This document shows positions 42,849 to 52,473 of a stretch of 64,000 nucleotides of DNA, one piece after another (position 1 is the stretch's first letter; the number at the start of each line of letters is the position of its first letter). The position numbers and the translations under genes were made by a program. The stretch lies in assembly GCA_045587545.1 (NCBI GenBank), contig JAZNCN010000010.1, positions 124,001 through 188,000 of the forward strand, read 5' to 3'. This DNA is from Caccoplasma_A sp045587545. Its GTDB lineage: Bacteria > Bacteroidota > Bacteroidia > Bacteroidales > G3-4614. The notes beneath the pieces were generated by a model. It saw only the letters and a list, made by a program, of their open reading frames with translations, searched no databases and was not told the DNA's origin.

Positions 42849-45110
42849 CTATTTTTTCACCAATACAAACTTAATCTCTTTTGCATTAACTATTTGCTCG
42901 TGAGTAAGTTTTCTGCTACTTATCTTTTTGCCATCAACTTTTATGCAACTGATTGTGTTGGCATCGGGCGAGCACTTCTCGGTTGTGATAACTACTTTGT
43001 CGTTTTTGTAATATTTGGGGTCTAAAGTGAGTGTTATCTTGTCGAATGTTGGTGCTACAGCCGTGTATTCGGCTTTCGCAGGACAATCGGGATAAAAACC
43101 AATCATATTGAATACTGCCCATGCCGACATTGTTCCTGTATCATCGTTACCGGGAATTCCATCAGGGGTATTTGTAAAGTGTTCTGCAAGAAGTCGTTTA
43201 ACCTCTTTATCTGTTCTCCACTCCTCACCCTTAAATGCAGCAAAGATATAGGGATATGCAATGTTAGGCTCGTTTGCAGGGTCGTAAAGTTTCTCATCAA
43301 ACACCATTTGTAGTTTGTTTACAAATTTCTTTTTACCTCCCATTAATTTGCTCAAACCTGCAATATCATGAGGAACATAGAATGTATAATTCCATGCTGT
43401 TCCTTCGTGGAAACCGGGTGATGGAGTAAAGTTTTCGCCTTGTTTAGGGTTAAAAGGAGATAGGAAGTTACCGTCTTCGGTTATTGGACGTAATGTACCA
43501 AACTCCTTACAATAATATTTTTTGTAACCCAATGAGCGGTTATAATAGAACTCTGCATCTTCTTTCTTACCCAAATCTTTTGCAAGTTGCGATAGAGCAA
43601 AGTCTGCTACATAGTACTCCAATGAGCGAGAAACTGAGTTGTCGCCCGAAAGGTCAGCTGCAAAAATTCCGAATGGGATATATCCTCTCTCGTTGTATGG
43701 ATCGCAGTCGGGACGTATAGGATTATCTTTGCCGGGGGTGGTGGCTGATTTTATCATAGCCTCATAAGCAGTCTCAATATCAAAATCCTTTAATCCGCGT
43801 AGCCATGTATCAACTATTACAGGAATAGCAGGGTCGCCCGACATGACATAAGTTTCGCGTCCGTATAACTCCCAGCGTGGTAACCACCCGCTCTCTTTAT
43901 ACATATCTACCATACTGCGTACCATATCCAATTGACGTTCGGGATATAGCAACGATTGTAATTGATGTACATTACGGAATGTATCCCATAAAGAGAACAC
44001 TGTATAACGGTTTGTCGAGGTTTTTAGGTTCTCGCCACTCTCCATTGCCGGATACTCTCCATTTACATCTTGTAAGATATTGGGGTGTATCAATGAGTGG
44101 TAGAGTGCAGTATAGAATACTGTTTTTTGATCTTCTGTTCCTCCTTCAACTGTTGCTGCTGATAGATAGTTGTTCCATGTGTTATAGGCATCGGTACGTA
44201 CTTTATCAAAGTTGAAGCCTTGTTGCTCTGCTTCAAGGTTTTCGCGTGCATTTTCGCAACTTACAAACGAAATTCCTATTTGAACTTCAATCTGTTCTCC
44301 TTCAGTTGTGTTGAAGATGTACCAATTTCCAATATCATCGCCCGACATCACGCGAGAGTATTTGGGATAAAGTTTATATTTCCCGTTGTCAACGTCCCAC
44401 TCACCCTCAACACCTGTTTTGTTGCGCTGCATTTTCCAAAATCCGTAACTTTCAGGAGTTTTGCTGACGCGCATTACAAAATATATGGGAAATACAGCTT
44501 GTGGAGTATAACAGAATGTTCCCATAAGTTTACTTCCCTCAATTTCGGTTGCGCTTACTCGGCGAACAGTTGCCCCCGATTCGTTTGTTAGTCCTTCTCC
44601 CAAATTCATAAGGATATTACTTTGTCCTTTGGGGAAGGTGAAACGAGCAATACTTGTACGAGGAGTTGCCGATACCTCGCATTTTACACCATACTTAGTT
44701 AATTCGTTTGAGTAGTATCCGGGAGTGGCTTGTTCATTTTTATAGTTGCTACCATACTCTTTGTAATCAACAATAAGGTCGCCTGTTGTTGGCATCAACA
44801 ACAAAGATCCTAATTCAGGACAACCCACTCCGCTTAGGTTTACGTGTGAAAAACCTGTAAAAAATGAGTTGTGATATTCGTATGGTGTTGACCACCAACG
44901 AGCATCTTTGTCAAATTTATTATCTGCCGAACCCATTACATTAAAGGGGACAACAGACATAAATCCTCCGGGCGAAACTGCTCCTGGGTTGGTTGTTCCA
45001 AAGTTTGTTGTTCCGATAAACGGATTTACATAGTCGGCTGCAGTTTTAGCCTCTACGGCTGCCGATGCTAAAAGCATCATGGCAGCACACAGAAAACTAT
45101 ATATTTTCAT
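42849..45110 (-). CDS. GH92 alpha-mannosidase, exported
   Basis: 753 residues. Signal peptide about 1-21 (MKIYSFLCAAMMLLASAAVEA). GH92 enzymes are calcium-dependent exo-alpha-mannosidases acting mainly on alpha-1,2, -1,3 or -1,6 bonds of host and yeast N-glycans. Signatures: YVNPFIGTTNFGTTNPGAVSPG near the start, FSLWDTFRNVHQL near 375, GFHEGTAWNYTFYVPHD near 570 and GNDDTGTMSAWAVFNMIGFYPDCP (in pieces GNDDTGTMSAW and FYPDCP) near 650, which carries the catalytic acid and base region. Bond specificity cannot be read here. Last gene of the minus-strand glycan operon; 12 bases after GH130. Confidence 0.95.
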   Translation of the reverse strand: MKIYSFLCAAMMLLASAAVEAKTAADYVNPFIGTTNFGTTNPGAVSPGGFMSVVPFNVMGSADNKFDKDARWWSTPYEYHNSFFTGFSHVNLSGVGCPELGSLLLMPTTGDLIVDYKEYGSNYKNEQATPGYYSNELTKYGVKCEVSATPRTSIARFTFPKGQSNILMNLGEGLTNESGATVRRVSATEIEGSKLMGTFCYTPQAVFPIYFVMRVSKTPESYGFWKMQRNKTGVEGEWDVDNGKYKLYPKYSRVMSGDDIGNWYIFNTTEGEQIEVQIGISFVSCENARENLEAEQQGFNFDKVRTDAYNTWNNYLSAATVEGGTEDQKTVFYTALYHSLIHPNILQDVNGEYPAMESGENLKTSTNRYTVFSLWDTFRNVHQLQSLLYPERQLDMVRSMVDMYKESGWLPRWELYGRETYVMSGDPAIPVIVDTWLRGLKDFDIETAYEAMIKSATTPGKDNPIRPDCDPYNERGYIPFGIFAADLSGDNSVSRSLEYYVADFALSQLAKDLGKKEDAEFYYNRSLGYKKYYCKEFGTLRPITEDGNFLSPFNPKQGENFTPSPGFHEGTAWNYTFYVPHDIAGLSKLMGGKKKFVNKLQMVFDEKLYDPANEPNIAYPYIFAAFKGEEWRTDKEVKRLLAEHFTNTPDGIPGNDDTGTMSAWAVFNMIGFYPDCPAKAEYTAVAPTFDKITLTLDPKYYKNDKVVITTEKCSPDANTISCIKVDGKKISSRKLTHEQIVNAKEIKFVLVKK

Positions 45111-45122
45111 ACCTTTTATATA

Positions 45123-46097
45123 TTATAGTATGTTTGTTTTTTTTACAAATTCTATTACTTCGCTTATTTTACCGAAAGCCATACCTGTTACAGTATCAGC
45201 GCAGCCATAATAAACTGCAACTTGGTCTTTCTCTTTATCAAACAGTGCAGCACATGGGAATACTACGTTAGGTACATCGCCTTGTGTTTCGTAAGGAGCT
45301 GCAGGAGCCAAAATATAGTCGCGTGTACGGTACAATACTTTTGTTGGGTCCTCTTTGTCAAGGATAGCAGCTCCCATTGAGTAGCGGAATCCGTTGCATG
45401 TTGTGATTACTCCGTGATAGAACATCAACCAACCTTCGTCTGTTAAGAAAGGTACGGAACCTGCACCAATTTTAGTGCATTGCCATGCGCTTTCGGGGAA
45501 TGGAGTAACTTTCATTACACAACGATGTTCGCCCCAATATTTCATATCAGGAGAGAAACTGATATATATATCTCCAAAAGGAGTGTGTCCGTTATCGCTC
45601 GGACGGCTCAACATAGCATATTTGCCATTAATTTTTTGAGGGAATAATACTCCGTTACGGTTAAATGGCAAGAATGCGTTTTCACATTGATAAAACTCTT
45701 TAAAGTCAAAAGTATAACCAATACCGATTGTAGGTCCGTGGTAACCATTGCACCAAGTAATCCAATATCTGTCCTCAATCCAAGTAACGCGAGGGTCATA
45801 CTTATATTCTGACTCAATCATCTCGGTATTACCTGCTTTAAATTTAATTGGTTCGTGGTTTATCTCCCAATTTATACCATCTTTACTGAAACCTGCAAAT
45901 ATGTTCATTTGAACAGCTTTGTTATCGCAACGGAATACTCCGGCAAATCCATCGCCGTAAGGAACTACTGCACTGTTAAAAATACTGTTTGATGAGGGGA
46001 TATGATAGCGGTCTATTACCGGATTCTTTGAATATCTCCACATTACATCTTTACAACCTGCGGGACGATCTTCCCATGGCATTTCTACTTTTCCCAT
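45123..46097 (-). CDS. GH130 beta-mannoside phosphorylase
   Basis: 324 residues from the ATG at 46097 (MGKVEMPWEDRPAGCKDV); the frame opens 35 codons earlier but that leader overlaps the MFS gene and is not conserved. No signal peptide, so cytoplasmic. Five-bladed propeller motifs include WRYSKNPVIDRY, SNSIFNSAVVPYGDGFAGVF (in pieces), YDPRVTWIEDRYWITWCNGYHG, and GAGSVPFLTDEGWLMFYHG. GH130 enzymes split beta-mannosides with phosphate to give alpha-mannose 1-phosphate; with GH92 and a carrier beside it, mannosyl-GlcNAc from N-glycan cores is the likely substrate. Confidence 0.92.
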   Translation of the reverse strand: MGKVEMPWEDRPAGCKDVMWRYSKNPVIDRYHIPSSNSIFNSAVVPYGDGFAGVFRCDNKAVQMNIFAGFSKDGINWEINHEPIKFKAGNTEMIESEYKYDPRVTWIEDRYWITWCNGYHGPTIGIGYTFDFKEFYQCENAFLPFNRNGVLFPQKINGKYAMLSRPSDNGHTPFGDIYISFSPDMKYWGEHRCVMKVTPFPESAWQCTKIGAGSVPFLTDEGWLMFYHGVITTCNGFRYSMGAAILDKEDPTKVLYRTRDYILAPAAPYETQGDVPNVVFPCAALFDKEKDQVAVYYGCADTVTGMAFGKISEVIEFVKKTNIL

Positions 46098-46161
46098 AAT
46101 GATTTTATATTTATAAGTTAATAATTTTATTCTATATAAATGAGTTTTATTAAATTTCAAC

Positions 46162-47457
46162 CTATTTAGCCTCTTCTTTATCAGGGTGAGAGAATGGAAC
46201 AAACCATGCTAATAAGAAAGCGGGAATTGAAACAATCAAAGCAATAAGGAAGAATGTTTCGTATCCGACTTGCTCATAAATCCAACCGCTAACCATACCG
46301 GGTATCATAAATCCAAGATTCATAATTCCCGATGCAAATGCATAGTGAGCCATTGTGTGTTTACCCGGAGCAACTTGCTGCATCATAAAGAGAGTTAATC
46401 CAACAAATCCAAATCCGTAGCAGAAATATTCAAGAACCAATCCACTACCAATCAAATATATATTTTCTGGTTGAATAAGTGCAAATATGTAATATATAAC
46501 AAACGGAATGTTGAAGATACATACGAGGGAGAATAAAACTTTTCTTAGTCCAAATGCAGCAATATAATATCCGCCGGCAATAGAACCAATTATAAATGCA
46601 ACAGTTCCAAGAGTTCCGTATATTAAACCTATTGACTCATTGCTTAATGCCAATCCTCCATCAGCAACAGATGCCTTAAGGAATAGAGGAACCATCTTAA
46701 CGGCGAAACCTTCGGTCAAACGGTAGCAAATTATAAATAGGATATATATCCACACATATTTTTTTGTAAAGAAGGCTTTGAATACCTCAACAAATGACAT
46801 AAGTGCACCATATGCCGAGGTAGGGGCGTCTGCCGCTTTTGAACCTTTAGGTAACATAAAGTAGTGATATATTGCCAATCCGCACAACAGAACGGCAATT
46901 AATCCCATAATAATCATCCATGCGTACATTGGTGCTGTTTCAGGATTATTCTTTTTGAACATTGTCATCAATACACCTGCAAGAGCAACCATACCTCCAT
47001 TGGCAAGTACTTTTGCCAGGTTGTAGAATGCTCCTTGCCAACCAATGTAACGAGCTTGTGTGTCTTTATCAAGAGCGGTAAGATATATACCGTCAGTTGC
47101 AATATCATGAGTTGCGCCACTGAAGGCAATAACAGCCATCATTGCAATAGTAAATGCAAAGAAATTTGGGATAGGCAACATAAAGGCAATAAAGCCAAAA
47201 CACAATCCCGATAACATTTGTGTTGCAACCACAACTCCTTTTTTCGTTCCCCATATCTCAAGAATAGGGCTCCATATAGGCTTTAGAGAGTATGGCAATA
47301 TTATTAATGATGTCCAAAAAGTAATTTCAGAAGCAGCGACTCCAAGGTCTGCAAACATAATTACCGATACAAGCGACAATGCCACAAATGGCATACCCAT
47401 GGCAAAATATACCGAAGGAACCCATGTTATGGGATTTTTTACTTTACAATCTTTCAT
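46162..47457 (-). CDS. MFS transporter, probably for a mannoside (AmpG-like)
   Basis: 431 residues with twelve predicted membrane helices. Early conserved part SVYFAMGMPFVALSLVSV, then WSPILEIWGTKKGVVVATQ and a loop FSGATHDIATDGIYLTALDKDTQARYIGWQGA (in pieces; GATHDIATDGIY resembles the AmpG loop). It lies directly upstream of GH130, so it probably imports the oligosaccharide that GH130 phosphorolyses. There is no SusC/SusD in the window, so outer-membrane entry must use another system. 64 bases separate it from the GH130 start. A terminator lies between it and the preceding GH20 gene. Confidence 0.88.
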   Translation of the reverse strand: MKDCKVKNPITWVPSVYFAMGMPFVALSLVSVIMFADLGVAASEITFWTSLIILPYSLKPIWSPILEIWGTKKGVVVATQMLSGLCFGFIAFMLPIPNFFAFTIAMMAVIAFSGATHDIATDGIYLTALDKDTQARYIGWQGAFYNLAKVLANGGMVALAGVLMTMFKKNNPETAPMYAWMIIMGLIAVLLCGLAIYHYFMLPKGSKAADAPTSAYGALMSFVEVFKAFFTKKYVWIYILFIICYRLTEGFAVKMVPLFLKASVADGGLALSNESIGLIYGTLGTVAFIIGSIAGGYYIAAFGLRKVLFSLVCIFNIPFVIYYIFALIQPENIYLIGSGLVLEYFCYGFGFVGLTLFMMQQVAPGKHTMAHYAFASGIMNLGFMIPGMVSGWIYEQVGYETFFLIALIVSIPAFLLAWFVPFSHPDKEEAK

Positions 47458-47477
47458 TTTATCCTCTTTTGTGAATT

Positions 47478-47516
47478 AAAAAGGTGTAGAATAGTTTTAA
47501 AACTACTCCACACCTT
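47478..47516 (-). terminator. Terminator between the first GH20 gene and the MFS gene
   Basis: 18-bp stem, fully paired as minus-strand RNA with two G-U pairs (plus arms 47481-47498 and 47499-47516), followed by a T-rich stretch. It lies 3 bases after the GH20 stop and 20 bases before the MFS start, so it may lower transcription of the downstream three genes. Confidence 0.75.
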
Positions 47517-47519
47517 AAA

Positions 47520-49763
47520 TTATTTAATTTTAATTTCGTCAATAAACATATAAGCGCCCTCTTTAGGAAGTTGGTGAGCAGTATATCTTATATATCTGCA
47601 TCTCTCTTTACCGGTAAATCCGAAATCTTGAATTAACAACCCTTCTGTATCTCGAGGAACATCATTATCAATATGTTTTATATTACGCCAATTTTCGGCA
47701 TCGTCCGATATATATATATCAACATACTCAGGGAACCAAATCCAAGGTCCTGCTTGTTGCATAAAATTAACTTCAATAGCATTAATATCGGTAACTTCTC
47801 CCATATCAACAACCACATCAACATCTTTATTAAAGCCTTGCCAACTGCCGTCGCCGTATGAAGCGCCACCATTATAACCGTCAGTTAAGGTAGCCGCACC
47901 TTTAGCTACGTAGTGGCTGCAGTGAGGAATGTTGTACGAAACTTTCTTCCCTATACCTTTATGGTAAAGGGGAGTAAATGTTTGAATATCTGTAATTCTC
48001 TCATCTTCCTCAAAAATAGCAACCTTTATTATTGCTGAATCTTTAATTGAGATAGGCGATTTGTAAAGAGTAGATTTGCTTGTAGGCTCACTACCATCAT
48101 TAGTATATCTTATATCAACAGGCATCTTGTCGCATCTGAACGATAACTCTATAACCTGTTTTGCAGTATCTACAACTTCAGAAGCTATAACACTGTTTGA
48201 TATTTGATGAGCATTTACTCCTTTTTTCTCCAATATATTCAAGTGACGGTTAGCTGCAGGTAAAAATCTATCCCAATCTTTTGCTTCGGCCATACACCAC
48301 CCCAATTCTGCAAGAGCAAGTACTCGAGGGTATAACATATACTCAACATGCTCCTCGGTCGAAATATATTCGGTCCACAAGTTTGCTTGTACTCCAATTA
48401 TGTGAGCTTTTTCATCAATGGTCAAAGAATCGGGTACGGGTTCATAACTGTAAACTCTGCTTAATGGCAAATATCCGCCAATAGCCTCTGGCTCGGTTGC
48501 CGGGTTATCTTGATAAGCATCAAAATATAACCAATTACCGGGAGTCATAATAGCATCGTGTCCCATTTGAGCCGCTTTGATACCGCCGGCCTCTCCTCTC
48601 CATGCCATTACGGTTGCGTAGGGCGATAAACCTCCTTCGATAATTTCGTCCCAGCCAATAAGTTTTTTCCCTTTTGTACTTAAGAATGTTTCAATTTTTT
48701 GGATTAAATAACTTTGGAGCTCATGTTCGTTTTTAAGCCCGTTTTTACGAATGGTATTTTGGCATTTAGGACATTTGCTCCAAGCCTTATGGTCAGCTTC
48801 GTCTCCTCCAATATGAATATATTCTGAGGGGAATAGTTCGCAAACTTCTGAAAGAACATCTGTTAAGAATTTATAAGTATCTTCATTCCCAATACATACC
48901 TCTCCACTTGTGTAGGGCTTTCCTGAGCAAGAGAGGTTAGGATATGCCGCAAGTACCTCATCGCTATGTCCCGGCATCTCAATTTCAGGAATTACGGTGA
49001 TATTTAGTTTTTGAGCGTACTCAACTACCTCTCTGACATCATCTTGAGTATAGTATCCGCCTTTAGCTTTTGGGTCATTCTGGTCGCAATATAATCTTTC
49101 GCCAAACCAAAACTCTTTCCAATTATTGTACGGCCTCCAAGCTGCATAAGTTGTAAGTTTCGGATATTTTTTAATCTCAATTCTCCAGCCTGCACCATCT
49201 GTCAAGTGCCAATGTAGGCGGTTCATTTTGTAGAAAGATAACAAATCAAGTTGTTTCTTTATAAACTCAACACTATAAAAATGGCGCGAAACATCTAAAT
49301 GTAAACCGCGATATGCAAATCGGGGTGTATCATTGATGATAACGCAAGGGATAGCACCATCATTAAGGTAGTTTAATTGAGCCAAAGTCTGAACAGCATA
49401 TATTGCACCTGCTATATGGCGGGCATCAATGTCAATAGTTCTTCTTGACACGCATAAGTCGTAACTCTCGTTAGTATTATTTGAGTAAGGGAGCATATTA
49501 ACTCTAATAGCTCCTCCAGCACTCATATTATCAGTAATCTCAGCAGTCGGATATACACCTTTAATCAGTTCAAAGAGGTTCTCTTTGTCTGTGTCAATCA
49601 TATTTTCGCTAAACCATACAACCGGAGAATCATAAGAGAAACGCCCCGATTTTATAATAGATTTTGCGGGTTGCGGAATAAGTAACTCCACAATCTTCTC
49701 ATTTCCGCTGTTGCAACTCCACGTAAGAGTTGCAACAGCAAAAAGGATAAGAAATTTTTTCAT
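47520..49763 (-). CDS. GH20 beta-N-acetylhexosaminidase, lipoprotein, with C-terminal F5/8-type domain
   Basis: 747 residues. Lipoprotein signal ending TWSC (about Cys17), so anchored in a membrane. GH20 N-terminal domain (about 30-150), TIM barrel opening RFAYRGLHLDVSRHFYS near 150, and the catalytic pair Asp321-Glu322 in IHIGGDEADHKAW, with a WDEIIEGGL segment and WTEYI further on. C-terminal region has a chitobiase-like Fn3 domain (YTNDGSEPTSKSTLYK) and a discoidin/F5-8 sugar-binding domain (about 610-747). It removes terminal GlcNAc or GalNAc. A paralogue is immediately upstream (5-base gap). Confidence 0.95.
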   Translation of the reverse strand: MKKFLILFAVATLTWSCNSGNEKIVELLIPQPAKSIIKSGRFSYDSPVVWFSENMIDTDKENLFELIKGVYPTAEITDNMSAGGAIRVNMLPYSNNTNESYDLCVSRRTIDIDARHIAGAIYAVQTLAQLNYLNDGAIPCVIINDTPRFAYRGLHLDVSRHFYSVEFIKKQLDLLSFYKMNRLHWHLTDGAGWRIEIKKYPKLTTYAAWRPYNNWKEFWFGERLYCDQNDPKAKGGYYTQDDVREVVEYAQKLNITVIPEIEMPGHSDEVLAAYPNLSCSGKPYTSGEVCIGNEDTYKFLTDVLSEVCELFPSEYIHIGGDEADHKAWSKCPKCQNTIRKNGLKNEHELQSYLIQKIETFLSTKGKKLIGWDEIIEGGLSPYATVMAWRGEAGGIKAAQMGHDAIMTPGNWLYFDAYQDNPATEPEAIGGYLPLSRVYSYEPVPDSLTIDEKAHIIGVQANLWTEYISTEEHVEYMLYPRVLALAELGWCMAEAKDWDRFLPAANRHLNILEKKGVNAHQISNSVIASEVVDTAKQVIELSFRCDKMPVDIRYTNDGSEPTSKSTLYKSPISIKDSAIIKVAIFEEDERITDIQTFTPLYHKGIGKKVSYNIPHCSHYVAKGAATLTDGYNGGASYGDGSWQGFNKDVDVVVDMGEVTDINAIEVNFMQQAGPWIWFPEYVDIYISDDAENWRNIKHIDNDVPRDTEGLLIQDFGFTGKERCRYIRYTAHQLPKEGAYMFIDEIKIK

Positions 49764-49768
49764 ATCTG

Positions 49769-52117
49769 TTATTTAACTACAATTTCATCAACAAATAGGA
49801 AGAGAGGAAGATTTTTGCCGTCGTGCCACTCTGGACCAACTTTTACACTCTCAGCTTTAATTTTAATATATTGAGCCTTAACGGGTTCAAATTTAGCCTC
49901 AAGCATTTGACGCTCTTGTTTATAACCTTCATATCCTGTTGGAATTGCAAAAGTTTGGTCGCTTACTGTCGTGAAATTCTCACCGTCGGCAGAAATTTCA
50001 ACTTTGTAACTTGCAGCGGGGAAAATCCAGTTTGAAAGGTCGCAAAGTTGACCAACTGATACCTCTGAAATCTCTTCTACTTTACCAAGGTCAAGATTTG
50101 CCACAAGGTCTTTAGTCTCAAAAGCAATCCAACGACCTGTATTGAAAGCATGAGTTCCCGTTAAACCGTCAACAAGAGTTCTTGCCCCATCGTAAACATA
50201 TTTAGCACAAATAGGTTCATCTAAAGTAATTTTGCTGGCTGTTGCTTTGTTAAAATCAAAAGTGCACTCATATACGCTCTTCTCTAATCCCTCTCTGTCA
50301 GAGAAAGTTTTAAGGGTTGCAGTCTCTCCCAACTTAATTACATCTTTGTAAACAGGGCTCTCTGTTGTAGGCTCTGTTCCATCTAAGGTGTAGTAAATAG
50401 GAGCATTTCCTTGAGTGCGAAGTGTTATATCAATGGTATTATCTTGCATATTTACATCGTATGACATTGCAACTTCCAAAATGTGTTTTGCAAAGTTGTT
50501 TCCGTTTTGAATGTAAACCTGAACGTTCTTATCAAGTCGTTTCAAGAAACTTGCCCAATCTTTGTTCTCTACATTTGTCCATGCAACCTCACTTAAAGCA
50601 TCTAAACGAGGGAGAAGCATATATTGAAGATAGTTGAAGTCTTTTATATACTCAGTCCAAAGGTTTGCTTGAACACCAATTATACGAGAACCTTCTTCTG
50701 CAGTTAGAGTGGTATCAATCGGGTTGTAGTTATATACCATCTCAACAGGGATATTTCCTCCAATAGCAAGAGGTTCACGTTCGGTATCCAATGTTTGGTA
50801 GTAGTCAAAATAAAGGTGAGTGTTGGGTGTCATAATTACATTGTGTCCTTTGCGGGCAGCTTGTAAGCCTCCTACAACACCACGCCATGACATAACTGTT
50901 GCACTTTGTGATAATTCTCCCTCTAAAATTTCGTCCCAACCAATCATCTTACGACCATTATCGTTCAAGAATTTCTCAATACGTTTGTTAAAGTATGATT
51001 GTAGGTAAACCTCTGCAGAGTGGATTGAATCTCCAACGATACCCTCAGCTTTAATTCTTGCTTGACAACGTGGACATTTTGCCCATGCCTCTTTTGGACA
51101 CTCATCACCTCCAATGTGGATATATTCTGATGGGAACAACTCCATCACCTCTGTTAGAATATCTTCAACAAATTCAAATGTACTCTCTTTTCCCATACAC
51201 AAAACATCGCGGCTTATACCCCAAGTTTTCATAACCTCGCATTGTTTGTTGAAACAACCAAGATGAGGGTATGATGCAACTGCAGCTACCATGTGTCCCG
51301 GCATATCAACCTCAGGTATGATTGTTATTTGACGCTCTGCTGCATAGTTGATAATATCTTTAATCTCTTCACGAGTGTAAAAACCTCCGTAGCGAATATC
51401 ATCATACTCGTTTGAATCGGGGCGTCCTATGATTGTTCCATTACGGTATGCTCCAACCTCTGTCAAGCGAGGATAAATTTTGCTCTCCATACGCCAACCT
51501 TGGTCGTCGGTTATATGCCAGTGTAAAGCATTCATTTTGTGCATAGCCATAAGGTCCAAGAACTCTTTTACCTCTTCAACAGAGAACATATGACGTGCAA
51601 CGTCTAAGTGGTTCCCGCGATATGCCATACGGGGGGCATCTTCAATTGTAACACATTTTGCACTCCACTCAACACCTTCGGCAAGTGTCTTGCCATATAT
51701 CTGTGCCGGCAACAACTGTTTTAGAGTTTGAATTGCATAGAACATTCCATTAGAAGCACTTCCTCTTATTTCAATCTTACTTTTTGATATATCAAGAGTA
51801 TAAGCCTCTTTTGCCAATGTTTCGTCCAAAGTAAAAGATATTGTGGCATCTGCTGCATCTTTTTCTGTAGTTACAGTGTAACCAGTAACATTTGCAAGCA
51901 TTGAAGCAAAATTTTCAATAACTTTTTCTGTAGCTGAATCAATATTACCATAATAACCAATTACAACATTGGTTGGCAACTCAAATGTTCCACATTTGGG
52001 TTCAAGGTTATTAGGCATAGGAATAATTGTATATTCCTCTACTGAAGGTTTGCACGATATTGTTGCAAACAACACTACTGAAATGCATAGTGCTACTAAC
52101 GTTGAGAATTTTTTCAT
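49769..52117 (-). CDS. GH20 beta-N-acetylhexosaminidase, lipoprotein, second paralogue
   Basis: 782 residues. Lipoprotein signal ending ATISC (about Cys22). Same layout as its neighbour: GH20b domain, TIM barrel from RMAYRGNHLDVARHMFS, catalytic Asp338-Glu339 in HIGGDECPKEAW, GWDEILEGELSQ and WTEYIKDF, then YTLDGTEPTTESPVYK (Fn3-like) and a C-terminal F5/8-type domain ending in DEIVVK. Differences in the insert after the DE pair and in the terminal domain suggest a different linkage preference, not provable here. First gene of the minus-strand cluster; no clear promoter was found in the 356 bases upstream. Confidence 0.95.
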   Translation of the reverse strand: MKKFSTLVALCISVVLFATISCKPSVEEYTIIPMPNNLEPKCGTFELPTNVVIGYYGNIDSATEKVIENFASMLANVTGYTVTTEKDAADATISFTLDETLAKEAYTLDISKSKIEIRGSASNGMFYAIQTLKQLLPAQIYGKTLAEGVEWSAKCVTIEDAPRMAYRGNHLDVARHMFSVEEVKEFLDLMAMHKMNALHWHITDDQGWRMESKIYPRLTEVGAYRNGTIIGRPDSNEYDDIRYGGFYTREEIKDIINYAAERQITIIPEVDMPGHMVAAVASYPHLGCFNKQCEVMKTWGISRDVLCMGKESTFEFVEDILTEVMELFPSEYIHIGGDECPKEAWAKCPRCQARIKAEGIVGDSIHSAEVYLQSYFNKRIEKFLNDNGRKMIGWDEILEGELSQSATVMSWRGVVGGLQAARKGHNVIMTPNTHLYFDYYQTLDTEREPLAIGGNIPVEMVYNYNPIDTTLTAEEGSRIIGVQANLWTEYIKDFNYLQYMLLPRLDALSEVAWTNVENKDWASFLKRLDKNVQVYIQNGNNFAKHILEVAMSYDVNMQDNTIDITLRTQGNAPIYYTLDGTEPTTESPVYKDVIKLGETATLKTFSDREGLEKSVYECTFDFNKATASKITLDEPICAKYVYDGARTLVDGLTGTHAFNTGRWIAFETKDLVANLDLGKVEEISEVSVGQLCDLSNWIFPAASYKVEISADGENFTTVSDQTFAIPTGYEGYKQERQMLEAKFEPVKAQYIKIKAESVKVGPEWHDGKNLPLFLFVDEIVVK

Positions 52118-52473
52118 AAGTAAAATGTGATTAGTTTATATTATTATTTTGATTATTCAATTTTACTGCAACTTAATAAATAGCCAAATTTTTGGTAAAA
52201 ATACAAAATAAAAAACTTATCTCCTAATAATAAATATTAAATTATGGCGAAGAAGAATAGTTTTTTACTTACATCAACTTTAAGTAAAATTGGCTATGAA
52301 AAAATGTGCTAATGATTTGGATATGAGATTTATTATCAGTACTTTTGTATATTCTAAAGGGGAATTCTTGTTGCTATGTAAGCAGATTATAAAATAGTTT
52401 ATCGTAATTGAGAAACTCTTGTGAAGGATAAAGAGAGATTAATTAACGTCTTAGTACATAATATATTACAATA
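52118..52473. other. 356-bp divergent region between GH20 and GH2
   Basis: AT-rich. Contains the GH2 promoter (52316-52347) and a leader of about 120 bases. No clear minus-strand promoter for the GH20 gene and no RNA gene was seen. Confidence 0.55.
52316..52347 (+). promoter_or_regulatory. Promoter of the GH2 gene
   Basis: TTTG at 52316-52319, a 20-bp spacer and TACTTTTG at 52340-52347: full match to the Bacteroidetes consensus, 126 bases before the ATG. Confidence 0.78.

Noticed and set aside
46098..46202. 35-codon upstream extension of the GH130 frame
   Set aside because: Overlaps the MFS gene end and reads as AT-rich filler; MGKVEMPWEDRP is the family start.
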